64,000 bases of DNA from Candidatus Avoscillospira avicola (GTDB taxonomy: Bacteria; Bacillota; Clostridia; Oscillospirales; Oscillospiraceae), in the NCBI GenBank assembly GCA_018712245.1, contig DVHE01000022.1:1-64000 (forward strand), given 5' to 3'. Below, piece by piece: positions 27,064 through 35,022 of this stretch (position 1 is the stretch's first letter; each line of letters starts with the position of its first letter). Below the pieces are notes generated by a model. It was given only the letters and a program-made list of their open reading frames with translations, was not told the DNA's origin and searched no databases. Both the position numbers and the translations under genes were made by a program.

Positions 27064-27648
27064 TCACCCCAGCGCTGCCATCTCGGCGGCCACGGTGTCC
27101 TCGCTCTCGGCCATGGCGGCCAGGGTTTTTCCCAGCAGCTCGTCCAGCTCCCAGCCCAGGCGCTCCGCGCCCTGGCGAATCACATCCCGGGAGCAGCCGG
27201 CGGCGAACTTCTTGTCCTTGAACTTCTTCTTGAGGCTGGAAAGCTCCATGTCCTTACAGCTCTTGGAGGGGCGCATCTTGGCAGCGGCCCAGATGAGGCC
27301 GGTCAGCTCGTCGGCGGCGAAGAGGACCTTTTCCATCTCCAGCTCCGGCTCCACGTCGGAGCAGAGCCCGTAGCCGTGGCAGACCACCGCGTGGATGAGC
27401 TCCTCTGTGGCGCCTGCGGGGGCCAGCAGTTCCGGGGCTTTTTTGCAGTGTTCCTCCGGCCACTGCTCGAAGTCGACGTCGTGGAGCAAGCCCACGGTGG
27501 CCCAGAAATCCTCGTCTCCCTGGCCCAGCTCCCGGGCGAGAATGCGCATCACGGCCTCCACAGTGAAGGCGTGCTGCAGGTGGAAGGGTTCGGAATTATA
27601 TTGCCGCAGCAGAGCAAGTGCCTCCTGCCGATTCATGCCAGCGTTCAT
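27064..27648 (-). CDS. HD-domain phosphohydrolase
   Basis: This 194-aa protein has an HD-superfamily core: a helix with HLQHAFTVEAVM, the metal motif GLLHDVDFEQWPEEH (HD pair), HAVVCHGYG, and an Asp in the last helix (LFAADELTGLI). It is probably a metal-dependent hydrolase of a nucleotide or phosphoester; the family is often annotated as hydrolase. AGGAGGT lies 8 nt before ATG 27648. It is divergent from the XRE regulator. Confidence 0.82.
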   Translation of the reverse strand: MNAGMNRQEALALLRQYNSEPFHLQHAFTVEAVMRILARELGQGDEDFWATVGLLHDVDFEQWPEEHCKKAPELLAPAGATEELIHAVVCHGYGLCSDVEPELEMEKVLFAADELTGLIWAAAKMRPSKSCKDMELSSLKKKFKDKKFAAGCSRDVIRQGAERLGWELDELLGKTLAAMAESEDTVAAEMAALG

Positions 27649-27822
27649 GGCGGATACCTCCTAGAGAATTTTGTTCTATCTTATCGCGCCCTGGCGGAAA
27701 AATCAAGGTCTCCGGCCACAAGCGGCGGATTCTCGGATTCTGAGAGAGGTTCCAAGCCTTGGGCCTTCCATTCTCACTCTCATTCCGGTAGAATGGCCCT
27801 AGAAACACAAGGAGGGATACAC

Positions 27823-29057
27823 ATGGAAGCCAAGACTTTTGGGAGCTTTCTGGCCGCGCTGCGCAAGGCCCAAGGCATGACGCAGAAAGAGCTGGCGGAA
27901 CGGCTCCATATATCTGATAAGACCGTCAGCCGCTGGGAGCGGGACGAGGGAACGCCGGACCTGGCCATCATTCCGGTGCTGGCGGAAATCTTCGGCGTCA
28001 GCTGCGACGAGCTGCTCCGGGGAGAGCGCCGTTCGCCCGCCGACCGGGTGGACGCCGCCACCACGGCGAAAGGGGAGCGGGAACGGCGGCGTTTGCTCCA
28101 GGCCGGTCTATCCCGGTACCGCAGTCAATCGATGATTGCAGTGGGTCTTGACATGGCGGGCCTGATCGCGGCACTGATTTGCAATCTGGCTTTTTTGCAG
28201 GCCGTGCTGGGCTTTTTCATCGGCGCGCTGTTCCTGGTGGCCGGAGCCGTCTGCCAGGCGATATTTATGAACCAGGCCTTTTCCAGCGTCGCGGATTCGG
28301 ACTTACCGGAAGAGGCGCTGCAATCCTACCGGCAATCCGTTATCGGTCTGGCCTTCTGGTCCTTTGGGCTAACCTTGGTGCTGCTGGGCTTCAATGCGCC
28401 GCTGCTGCTGGTGGACGCCTATCTCGGCCTGTCCGCCGGGAGTGCGCTGCTGCTGGGCATTGTTGGAGGCGCAATAGGGTTGGTAATCTATGGCGTCGCC
28501 CGGTATTTTGTAAAGGCTGCCCTGGTGCGCCGCGGCGTTCTCAGCCTGGGGGCGCGGGAGGATATCTATTGGAAACGCCGCCGGCTGCAGGGAAAATGCG
28601 CCCTGGTGCTGGCGGCGCTGCTGCTGACCACGGCAGTGGTCCATTGGGCGGCAAACCAGTTTTTTGGCCCTTATCAGACCATGGTGGGAACCACCTTCAC
28701 GGACTTCGCAAGTTTTGCTGCCTATATGGAAGAAGATGTGCCGGTTTCGGCAGTGAGGCCAACCAGCAGGCGGCGCCGGAGGATACGTCGATTGCACCGG
28801 AGGAGATATCACCTTCTACCTTGGAAGACGAGAATGGCAATGTGCTGGTGTCATACCAGCGGCGCAATTACAGCGTGTTTCGGATTTCCTATGGGGGAGA
28901 GAACTATCTTCCCATCACGGTTTACACTTACAGCGATTTAGCGGCGGCAAAGCAGCGCGTGGCGCTTCGGAACTTCTGCTTTGTTGTGGCCTATGTGCTG
29001 GAAACTTCCGCTGTGGCGGCGGCATATCTTCTGCGGCGGCGGCAGGTCGCCGCTTGA
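27823..29057 (+). pseudogene. XRE regulator with membrane domain, frameshifted near 28745
   Basis: ATG 27823 follows AAGGAGGG. The first frame encodes an XRE HTH (residues 5-60, MTQKELAERLHISDKTVSRWERDEGTPDL) and four to five membrane helices up to about residue 305 (MEEDVPVS). The first frame then turns into Arg-rich nonsense. The +1/-2 frame from about 28750 to the stop at 29057 instead reads as normal protein (SEANQQAAPEDTSIAPEE, NYSVFRISYGGENYLP) and ends in a last membrane helix. A single missing base around TTTCGGCAG (28744-28752; TTTCCGGCAG would restore the frame) explains this. Either a sequencing/assembly error or a natural null mutation. Intact homologues would be about 411 aa. Confidence 0.75.
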
Positions 29058-29066
29058 CGGCGCGGC

Positions 29067-29274
29067 TCCAGCGGGTCGAAAAAGTATTTTTGCCCCGCTG
29101 TCCCCTGTTTTTGCAACTTTAAGAAAGTTGCAAAAACGACCTTATTGAACGAGCATGGCCCAGGCCAGCTTCTCTTGCCCTGCTGGCAATTCACCTTCGG
29201 GGGCCCTTTGCCCCCTGCACACATCCCCCGCTGCTCTGTTGCAACGGCTTTTATCATAGTTTTTTGACAGTCTC
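29067..29274 (-). repeat. Dispersed intergenic repeat, copy 1 (inverted relative to copy 2)
   Basis: Read on the minus strand it matches the + strand at 31146-31308: GACTGTC-AAAAACTATGATAAAA, CAACAGAGCAGCGGGGGATG, GCAGGGGGCAAAGGGCCCCC, TTCAATAAG, an internal hairpin TTTTTGCAACTTT..AAAGTTGCAAAAA, and CTTTTTCGAC-CGCTGG. Copy 1 carries about 40 extra bases in the centre. It has no ORF and looks like a MITE/REP-type element. Confidence 0.75.
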
Positions 29275-29336
29275 AGGCCGCGGCTTGACGCCGCGGCCCT
29301 TTGTTTGCTACAATAGCCCCAAAGGAGGGATGCCCC

Positions 29337-30392
29337 ATGGCACGTCTCGTCAGCCCGCCGCCCCTGCGTCGGGGAGACCGGGTGGCCATCGTCAGCCTCT
29401 CCAGCGGGATGCTGGGAGAGAATCCCCACAGCGTCAAGCTGGGCGCGGCGCGTCTGCGGGAGCTGGGCCTGGAGCCGGTCTTCATGCCCCACGCCCTGGA
29501 TGGCGCGGCGGCGCTGCACGATCACCCGGAATACCGGGCGGAGGATTTGAAAACAGCCTTTTTCGACGACTCCATCCGGGGCGTCTTCACGGCCATCGGC
29601 GGGGACGACACCTACCGGCTGCTGCCGTACCTGATGGAGGACGCGGCCTTCCGGGAACAGGTTCTGAGGACGCCCAAGGTGTTCTCCGGCTTCTCCGACA
29701 CCACCAACAACCACCTGATGTTCCACCGCCTGGGCCTCCAGACCTTCTACGGTCCCTGTTTCCTCTGCGACTTTGCCGAAGCCGGGAAGACCATGCTGCC
29801 CTATACCCGGGCGGCGGTGGAGACGTACTTCGGAAACCCTGCGCCCATCCGCCCCAGTGACACCTGGTACGAAGAGCGGACGGACTTCTCCGCTGCGGCG
29901 GTGGGCACCGAGCGGATTGCCCATCGGGAGACCCACGGCTTTCAGCTGCTCCAGGGGCCGGGCGTCTTCGAGGGTGAACTGCTGGGCGGCTGCCTGGAGA
30001 GCCTGTACGATATTTTGACCTCGACCCGCTATGCCGACCAGGCGGAACTTTCCCGGCGGTATCGCATTTTCCCGGAGCGGGAGGCGTGGCGCGGCAAGAT
30101 CATGTTCCTGGAGACCTGCGAGGAAAAGCCAGCGCCGGAGCTGGTGCGGACGGAGCTGGAGGCCATCGCGGCTACCGGGGCCTTCCGGGAGATCAGCGGC
30201 TTGATTGTGGGTAAGCCTCAGGACGAAGTGTTCTACGAGGAATATAAGGAGATCTATCGCCAGGTGATCGACGATCCGGCGCTGCCCATTCTCTATAACG
30301 TCAATTTCGGCCATGCTTACCCCCGCACGGTGCTGCCCTACGGCGCTTCGGTTCGGGTGGATGCGGCGGCGCAGAGCATCTCGTTTTTATAA
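29337..30392 (+). CDS. LD-carboxypeptidase family protein (peptidase S66, MccF-like)
   Basis: This 351-aa protein of the S66 family starts PPPLRRGDRVAIVSLSSG, followed by FTAIGGDDTYRLLPYL, the nucleophile-elbow region FSGFSDTTNN and a C-terminal half with LETCEE and NFGHAYPR (Glu/His of the Ser-Glu-His triad). These enzymes cleave LD-peptide bonds in cell-wall tetrapeptides or, as MccF, inactivate microcin C-like antibiotics; this length and the long insert lean towards the MccF-like subgroup. AAAGGAGGG precedes ATG 29337 (track start 29301 is upstream of it). It opens a three-gene cassette flanked by inverted repeats. Confidence 0.85.
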   Translation: MARLVSPPPLRRGDRVAIVSLSSGMLGENPHSVKLGAARLRELGLEPVFMPHALDGAAALHDHPEYRAEDLKTAFFDDSIRGVFTAIGGDDTYRLLPYLMEDAAFREQVLRTPKVFSGFSDTTNNHLMFHRLGLQTFYGPCFLCDFAEAGKTMLPYTRAAVETYFGNPAPIRPSDTWYEERTDFSAAAVGTERIAHRETHGFQLLQGPGVFEGELLGGCLESLYDILTSTRYADQAELSRRYRIFPEREAWRGKIMFLETCEEKPAPELVRTELEAIAATGAFREISGLIVGKPQDEVFYEEYKEIYRQVIDDPALPILYNVNFGHAYPRTVLPYGASVRVDAAAQSISFL

Positions 30393-30402
30393 GGAGTATG
30401 CC

Positions 30403-30729
30403 ATGGCAAAACTGGAAAAGACGCTGCAAGAAAATTTTGACCACCTGCTCCGGCGGATTGAACAGGGGATTCTGGAGGGCAGCGTGTCCGCTTCGCTGGA
30501 GGATGCCAGCGATTTTCGCAGCGGCGATGCCCGGTGCAGCGTCCGGGTCTTTGAGCGATATAGCTACGCCGGCGGCAACCGAGTGAGCCTCAATGTGACG
30601 CTATTTCAATCCAGCGATGGCCCAGTGCATCTCTCTGCCATCACCGCCGGCGGAAGCCAGGCTTTGTTTTTCAAAATTAACACCTGGGGCGAGGAGGCCT
30701 TCCTCGAGAAGCTCCGGGAAATTCTCTAG
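30403..30729 (+). CDS. Conserved small protein, DUF6054-like
   Basis: This 108-aa soluble protein (MAKLEKTLQENFDHLLRRIEQG) has a basic N-terminal helix and a beta-rich C-terminal half (VSLNVTLFQ, HLSAITAGGSQA). It resembles the DUF6054 family of Bacillota; function unknown. AAGGAG precedes ATG 30403, which is 10 nt after the LD-carboxypeptidase stop, indicating an operon. The track start at 30313 overlaps that gene and is rejected. Confidence 0.7.
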   Translation: MAKLEKTLQENFDHLLRRIEQGILEGSVSASLEDASDFRSGDARCSVRVFERYSYAGGNRVSLNVTLFQSSDGPVHLSAITAGGSQALFFKINTWGEEAFLEKLREIL

Positions 30730-30744
30730 CAGAAGGAGCAGATT

Positions 30745-31116
30745 ATGGATTTCTTCTTTGGCGGCGGCTTTCAGATCCTCTTTTTCCTGGTTTTTTTCTT
30801 GATTATCGGCGTGTTCCTTGCCACCATGATCCGCGGAATCGGCCAGTGGCACAAGAATAACCAATCCCCCCGGCTGACGGTGGAGGCCACAGTGGTGACG
30901 AAGCGGACCAATGTTTCCCGCCACCACCATCACAACGGCGCGGGCCACATGGGGCATACCTCCACGTCTACCACCTACTTCGTCACCTTCCAGGTTGCGA
31001 GCGGCGACCGGATGGAGCTGCGGATGGACGGCTATCAATACGGGATGCTGGCCGAGGGAGACCGGGGCAGACTTACCTTTCAGGGCACGCGGTACCTGGG
31101 CTTTGAACGGACATAA
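30745..31116 (+). CDS. DUF2500-like membrane protein
   Basis: This 123-aa protein has one N-terminal membrane helix (about residues 8-30), a His-rich linker (RHHHHNGAGHMGH), and a soluble beta domain with TTYFVTFQVASGDRMELR and EGDRGRLTFQGTRYLGF, characteristic of DUF2500. Function unknown; the histidine cluster could bind metal. It is the third gene of the cassette, 15 nt after the DUF6054-like gene. Confidence 0.8.
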   Translation: MDFFFGGGFQILFFLVFFLIIGVFLATMIRGIGQWHKNNQSPRLTVEATVVTKRTNVSRHHHHNGAGHMGHTSTSTTYFVTFQVASGDRMELRMDGYQYGMLAEGDRGRLTFQGTRYLGFERT

Positions 31117-31120
31117 AAAG

Positions 31121-31332
31121 GGTGCTGCGCACCGCGCAGCCCCCGAGACTGTCGAAAAACTATGATAAAAACCTCCGCAACAGAGCAGCGGGGGATGGGC
31201 GCAGGGGGCAAAGGGCCCCCTGCGCGTTCAATAAGAGTGTTTTTGCAACTTTTATAAAGTTGCAAAAAACTAAGGCAGCGTGGCGAAAACACTTTTTCGA
31301 CACGCTGGGGTGCTGCGCACCGCGCAGCACCC
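31121..31332 (+). repeat. Dispersed intergenic repeat, copy 2, bracketed by GGTGCTGCGCACCGCGCAGC hairpins
   Basis: The core at 31146-31308 matches copy 1 in inverted orientation. Direct copies of a self-complementary 20-mer (GGTGCTGCGC-ACC-GCGCAGC) flank it at 31121-31140 and 31310-31329; the second folds perfectly (10 bp, loop ACC). The internal TTTTTGCAACTTT..AAAGTTGCAAAAA hairpin is also present. The layout suggests a small non-autonomous element. Confidence 0.75.
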
Positions 31333-31344
31333 TTTGGCGTTCGA

Positions 31345-31905
31345 TCAGGAATCCAGCGCCGGGTTCGTAGCGTAGATGTTTTTCGAGTTGAGTCGCTGGC
31401 GCAGCAGCTCAATCGCCTCGCCGAAGCGCTGGAAGTGGACGATTTCCCGCTCCCGCAGGAAGCGGATGACGTCGTTGACGTCCGGGTCATCGCTCAGGCG
31501 GAGGATGTTGTCATAGGTGACACGGGCTTTCTGCTCAGCGGCCAGGTCTTCCGTCAGGTCGGCGATGGGGTCGCCCTTGACGGCCATGGACGCCGCGGAC
31601 CAGGGGGAGCCGGAGGCGGCGGTGGGGTATACGCCGGCGGTGTGGTCCACGAAGTAGGGCATAAAGCCGCTCTCCTCCATCTGCGCGTCGGTCAGCTTCC
31701 GCGTGAGCTGATGTACAATGGCGCCGATCATCTCCAGGTGGCCCAGCTCCTCAGTGCCGATGTCGGTCAGCAAACCCTTTAGCTCCGGATAGGGCATGGA
31801 GTAGCGCTGGCTGAGATACCGCAGCGAGGCGCCCAATTCTCCGTCTGGACCTCCATACTCCAATAGGCTATAAAATGGGCGAGGTTGTGGGAAGCGCAAA
31901 AACAC
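31345..31905 (-). pseudogene. cotJC: Spore-coat manganese catalase (CotJC-like), 5'-truncated at the prophage junction
   Basis: From YGGPDGELGASLRYLSQRY onward this is a CotJC/Mn-catalase protein: GTEELGHLEMIGAIVHQL (Glu and His ligands), DLAAEQKARVTYDNI, and REREIVHFQRFGEA (Glu/His). The usual N-terminal 35-45 residues (MWxYEKKLxYPV-type) are missing and replaced by MFLRFPQPRPFYSLLE, which has no family resemblance and is encoded by DNA next to the phage recombinase gene. So the host gene is interrupted near 31858-31870 by prophage integration, and its 5' end should lie at the far prophage end. It could be restored by excision. CotJC is a spore-coat protein; the product here is probably not made properly. 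Confidence 0.8.
31840..31900. other. Prophage attachment junction (att site) inside cotJC
   Basis: The conserved cotJC reading frame (YGGPDGEL) stops matching the family just upstream of about 31860 (minus-strand sense), and unrelated sequence runs from there to the recombinase terminator. Serine integrases usually lie beside one att site, as here. The exact core cannot be set without the other end; GAGTATGGAGG or its neighbours is a candidate. Confidence 0.65.
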
Positions 31906-31930
31906 CGGATATTCTGAACTTTTCGGAGGG

Positions 31931-31966
31931 AAACAAGCGCGGCGGGGGCTGCGCTTGTTTTTTTAT
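31931..31966. terminator. Terminator downstream of the serine recombinase
   Basis: AAACAAGCGC, a 10-nt loop and GCGCTTGTTT followed by TTTTA on the plus side. It lies directly after the recombinase TAA (minus strand), between phage and host DNA. Confidence 0.75.
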
Positions 31967-33432
31967 ATGCTGGCGCGGTAGGTGATGGTGAGGAGGTTTG
32001 CCTCTTTATCGTAGGTGCAGCGCTCGACGAGGGAGCGGAAGGCGGCGTTTTTCATCTCCAGCGTGGCGCTGGGGGAATGGAAGGTGGAAAGCGCCTTCTT
32101 GATGTGGGAGCGGATGGCGGCGTTCATGGCGGTGGGATCGGTCTGGGCGGTGAGTTTCTTGATCTGGTATCGCGTGCTGTCCATATCCCTGACAATGGAC
32201 TCCCTGGCGGCGGAGAAATCCTCGAGGTCGATGACGCCGGCCAGGTAGGCGTCCTGGAGGCGGGCCTTTTTGGCTTGGAGGCTGCGGAGGGAGGCTTGCA
32301 GCGCCGTGATCTGCTGCATGGAGGGGGACGAGACGGCGGAAACCTGGAAGGAAAGGGACAGGCCGGACGCTGCGTCCTCCTCCAAGCGGGCCAGGATGGC
32401 GTCCTCCAGGGCATCGGGCAGGACGCGCTGGGAGTGCTGACAGCGGCCCTTGACATAGTTATTGCACAGGAAATAGGAATAGCCATGGGCGCGCTGATAA
32501 ATGAGCGTGGTGCCGCAGGAGGCACAGCGGACGACGCCGGAAAGCCAGTGCTTCAGCTCGGACGTGGGGCGGGCCTTGTAGCCAAACTGCGCTTTGAGCG
32601 CGTTCGTCCGGGCATTGGCGGCATCGAAAAGCGCCTGGGAGACCAGGGGCTGGTGGGGCGCGTCGGAGAGAATGATATTTTCGTCCGTGAAGTTCCGGCG
32701 GGTGCGGCCCGTGGGGTTCCACCGGAGTTTGCCGATATAGACGGGGTTTCGGATGATATACTCAATTGTACGACTTTCGAACGGGTTCCCCCGGTGGGTA
32801 CGGACACCGCGGGCATTGAGGGAGCGGGCGATGGCCGTATAGCCCTGGCCGTCCGCGAAGGACTGGAAAATCTCCTGGACCAGCGCAGCCTCTTCCGGGA
32901 CAGGGATCAGCATCCCGTCCTGCACACGGTAGCCGAAGGAGGGCGTGGCCTGCAGCTTGCCCTTCTGGGCGTTGACGGTCATGGACCTTTTGACCTCCTG
33001 GGAGAGGCGGATGGAATAAAATTCGTCCATCCACTCAATGATGCGCTCGATCAAAGAGCCGAACGGCCCGGCGATCAGCGGCTCGGAGATGGAAACGACG
33101 TCCACGCCGCACTTGGAGCGGAGGATGGATTTATAGAAAATGCTTTCCTCTTGGTTCCGGGCGAAGCGGGAAAACTTCCAGACCAGGAGAACGGAGAAGG
33201 GCGGGCTGGACTTGGCGGCGGCGATCATCCGCTGGAACTCCGGGCGGCGGTCGGCTTTCTTGCCGGAAATACCGGCGTCGATGTAGACATGGTCGGAGAG
33301 CAGAATGAGGTTATGGGTTTTGCAGTATTTTTGAATTTCCACCAGCTGAGACTCCGGGGAAAGTTCCGCCTGGTCATCGGTGGAGACGCGGATATAGGCA
33401 GCGGCGAACACGGGGGACTGGGGAGCGGGCAT
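31963..33432 (-). CDS. Large serine recombinase (phage integrase)
   Basis: The protein is about 489 aa. The resolvase domain has the nucleophile Ser in YIRVSTDDQ (about S17), DAGISGKKADRRPEFQRM and KFSRFARNQEES; the recombinase domain includes PSFGYRVQDG and TAIARSLNARGVRTHRGNPF; a zinc ribbon has CASCG..CNNYVKGRC; and the C-terminal end is coiled-coil. It performs site-specific integration and, with a directionality factor, excision. ATG 33432 lies 8 nt after AAAGGA; the track start 33441 directly abuts that site. It sits at the phage edge beside truncated cotJC. Confidence 0.95.
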   Translation of the reverse strand: MPAPQSPVFAAAYIRVSTDDQAELSPESQLVEIQKYCKTHNLILLSDHVYIDAGISGKKADRRPEFQRMIAAAKSSPPFSVLLVWKFSRFARNQEESIFYKSILRSKCGVDVVSISEPLIAGPFGSLIERIIEWMDEFYSIRLSQEVKRSMTVNAQKGKLQATPSFGYRVQDGMLIPVPEEAALVQEIFQSFADGQGYTAIARSLNARGVRTHRGNPFESRTIEYIIRNPVYIGKLRWNPTGRTRRNFTDENIILSDAPHQPLVSQALFDAANARTNALKAQFGYKARPTSELKHWLSGVVRCASCGTTLIYQRAHGYSYFLCNNYVKGRCQHSQRVLPDALEDAILARLEEDAASGLSLSFQVSAVSSPSMQQITALQASLRSLQAKKARLQDAYLAGVIDLEDFSAARESIVRDMDSTRYQIKKLTAQTDPTAMNAAIRSHIKKALSTFHSPSATLEMKNAAFRSLVERCTYDKEANLLTITYRASI

Positions 33433-33450
33433 GGGGATCATCCTTTCGGG

Positions 33451-33478
33451 TTGACAGTTAACACATATATGTTATAAT
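33451..33478 (+). promoter_or_regulatory. Rightward promoter TTGACA-16-TATAAT beside the integrase
   Basis: Consensus boxes at 33451-33456 and 33473-33478 point away from the integrase. The spacer holds a perfect ACATATATGT palindrome, a candidate operator. The predicted transcript meets a terminator at 33546-33580. Confidence 0.65.
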
Positions 33479-33484
33479 CAGAAT

Positions 33485-33580
33485 GTAGAGGATACGGCGC
33501 TTGTATCAGTTTTGGATGGTCTATACTTCAAATACTGGAAAGCGGCACCCGACGACTGGTACTCGTCGGGTGTTTTTTTA
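33485..33580 (+). ncRNA. Candidate small RNA (about 95 nt) next to the integrase
   Basis: Starting about 7 nt after the TATAAT at 33473-33478 and ending at a textbook terminator (CACCCGACGA-loop-TCGTCGGGTG then TTTTTTT, 33546-33580). No ribosome binding site precedes the short ORF inside it (ATG 33516, 23 codons), so it looks non-coding. It may also be an attenuated leader. Function unknown. Confidence 0.5.
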
Positions 33581-33671
33581 TAGATAAATAGAACAACTGG
33601 CTAATTGAAATAAAAATTGTTATAACAGTTGATAAAACAGTTGCTGTTTAAAATAAGACGGGAAAAGGAGA

Positions 33672-33721
33672 CAACCCCTCAGTCAGCCTGCGGCTGACAG
33701 CTCCCCTTACACAGGGGAGCC
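33672..33721. repeat. Repeat family A, copy A1
   Basis: CAACCCCTCAGTCA, inner palindrome GCCTGCGGC, TGACAGCTCCCCTTACACAGGGGAGCC: two nested hairpins (AGTCAGCC/GGCTGACA-type and CTCCCC/GGGGAG). It lies in a gene-free gap with B1. The same unit recurs at least eight more times in the prophage. Confidence 0.85.
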
Positions 33722-33740
33722 TTTGGGGGGCCGGGGAAAA

Positions 33741-33788
33741 CACCTCTCCGTCACGGCTGCGCCGTGCCACCTCCCCTCAAGGGGAGGC
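33741..33788. repeat. Repeat family B, copy B1
   Basis: CACCTCTCCGTCACGGC, GCC-containing inner palindrome, GTGCCACCTCCCCTCAAGGGGAGGC. Related to family A in design (an inner stem plus a CTCCCC/GGGGAG stem) but distinct in sequence. About 20 bp separate A1 and B1. Confidence 0.8.
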
Positions 33789-33802
33789 TTTGGCGGGTCC
33801 GG

Positions 33803-34231
33803 TTATCGGTAGTACAGGTTGACGCGGCGGCGGGCGCAATGACGAAATATTTTCTTGAATTTTTCAAGGGTTTCACAAACAGATTTTCCACTATACGTAG
33901 TTGTATCAAGATCAAACTGAATGTCTTTGATTGCATTGTAAATTTTACGGCATTCATCAGGTGAGAACTGGCCGCGATCATCGGGATGGCAGATCAGTAT
34001 GTTCAGGTCATCATTGCTTTGCGAATTCCAGATGGACATATCTTCCTCTGTGAGCGGGCCGATGTATTTTCCGTCACAAAAACCGTCGCAACGTCCACGC
34101 CGAAAAATTTCTCTGCATTTTGTGCCGTAAACATGATTTATAAGTTCTTCTATGAATGCACTGTAACGGCCATAGGACCCGTGAAAATTATCTTCGTGAG
34201 AAAGACCTGTGGCGAATGTATCAAGTCCCAT
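33803..34231 (-). CDS. Phage protein of unknown function, lysogeny region
   Basis: This 142-aa acidic protein (MGLDTFATGLSHEDNFHGSYGRYSAF) has several Cys residues and no recognised domain. AAAGGA precedes the ATG. It is downstream of the repressor gene on the same strand, separated by a terminator, where phages often carry superinfection or lysogenic-conversion genes. The lower GC content than the flanking genes suggests separate acquisition. Confidence 0.6.
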   Translation of the reverse strand: MGLDTFATGLSHEDNFHGSYGRYSAFIEELINHVYGTKCREIFRRGRCDGFCDGKYIGPLTEEDMSIWNSQSNDDLNILICHPDDRGQFSPDECRKIYNAIKDIQFDLDTTTYSGKSVCETLEKFKKIFRHCARRRVNLYYR

Positions 34232-34253
34232 ATTGCATATCCTTTCTGAATAG

Positions 34254-34291
34254 AAAATAGCCGGTCCGACGCCAGGACCGGCTATTTTTTT
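34254..34291. terminator. Terminator after the repressor gene
   Basis: AAAATAGCCGGTCC, a 7-nt loop and GGACCGGCTATTTT form a 14-bp stem with T-rich flanks on both sides. It overlaps the last bases of the repressor gene. Confidence 0.85.
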
Positions 34292-34952
34292 ATGCGTTGG
34301 CGGCGGGCGGTGAAGGAGAGGACCCGTCCGCCCCCTTTTCCTCGGCCATCAGCTCCTGGCGGTAGGCCTCCACGCGCTCTTCAATGGTGGAATTTGAGAT
34401 CGTTGATTGAACAGACCTCTTGAAATTTCCGGATGATACCAAGAAATCTGCATATTGTTTAAGGTTTTGTTTTCCAATATCATTTAACTTTCGATATTGG
34501 AGAAGCAAGGACAATTCATTATCGTTAAGAGTGGGGAGTGTAGAACCAATTGCCCATTCACGACCCAAGAGATGATCAGTTGAGAAAGATAAGGCTTCAG
34601 CAATATTGCTTAGTTCGACAGGGTCTGGAAAGTCTTCGAAATTTTCTAGTTCAATAAGTCTGGACTCGCTCATATGTGCAAGCTCGGCTAGATGCTTTGA
34701 ACTCCATCCTCTGCGTTCTCTCTCAGATTTGATCTTATCTGGAAATGGAAAATAGAAACTATCATCCGCCAATAAAGTAACTTTAACACCGAGTTTTTCT
34801 GCAAAAGAATTTACAGTCTTTATATTTGGTTCACGTTCACTATTTTCATAACGACTGATTGCTTGTTTTGTTGTTCCGAGTTGATCTGCTAATTCTTGTT
34901 GAGTAAGGTTAAGAGTAGTACGAATAAACTTAAGTTTTTCACCGAATTTCAT
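34290..34952 (-). CDS. XRE-family phage repressor (CI-like, two HTH regions)
   Basis: This 220-aa protein has an N-terminal HTH (LNLTQQELADQLGTTKQAISRYENSEREPN, residues 14-43) and a second HTH-like region (WSSKHLAELAHMSESRLIELENFEDFPDPVELSNIA, about 83-118), then a C-terminal segment without the LexA-type peptidase signature. It probably maintains lysogeny and represses the rightward promoter at 35023-35051. GGAGGG precedes the ATG and lies inside the palindrome at 34956-34972. GC content is lower than in neighbouring genes. Confidence 0.85.
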   Translation of the reverse strand: MKFGEKLKFIRTTLNLTQQELADQLGTTKQAISRYENSEREPNIKTVNSFAEKLGVKVTLLADDSFYFPFPDKIKSERERRGWSSKHLAELAHMSESRLIELENFEDFPDPVELSNIAEALSFSTDHLLGREWAIGSTLPTLNDNELSLLLQYRKLNDIGKQNLKQYADFLVSSGNFKRSVQSTISNSTIEERVEAYRQELMAEEKGADGSSPSPPAANA

Positions 34953-34955
34953 ATA

Positions 34956-34972
34956 GTCCCTCCTTTAGGGAC
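34956..34972. promoter_or_regulatory. Palindrome across the repressor start point
   Basis: GTCCCT-CCTTT-AGGGAC covers the predicted start point and the ribosome binding site of the repressor gene. It is a candidate autoregulatory operator; because transcription would begin inside one arm, it is unlikely to be an RNA hairpin. Confidence 0.4.
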
Positions 34973-34973
34973 G

Positions 34974-35002
34974 ATTATACACGATGTAATCAAAAAATGC
35001 AA
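34974..35002 (-). promoter_or_regulatory. Promoter of the repressor gene (PRM-like)
   Basis: On the minus strand, TTGCAT (34997-35002), 17 bp and TATAAT (34974-34979), about 20 nt upstream of the repressor ATG. Confidence 0.75.
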
Positions 35003-35022
35003 CAAGAAAAATCTCCAATATG

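Noticed and set aside
33516-33587. 23-codon ORF in the candidate small RNA
   Set aside because: No ribosome binding site; its second half is the terminator stem.
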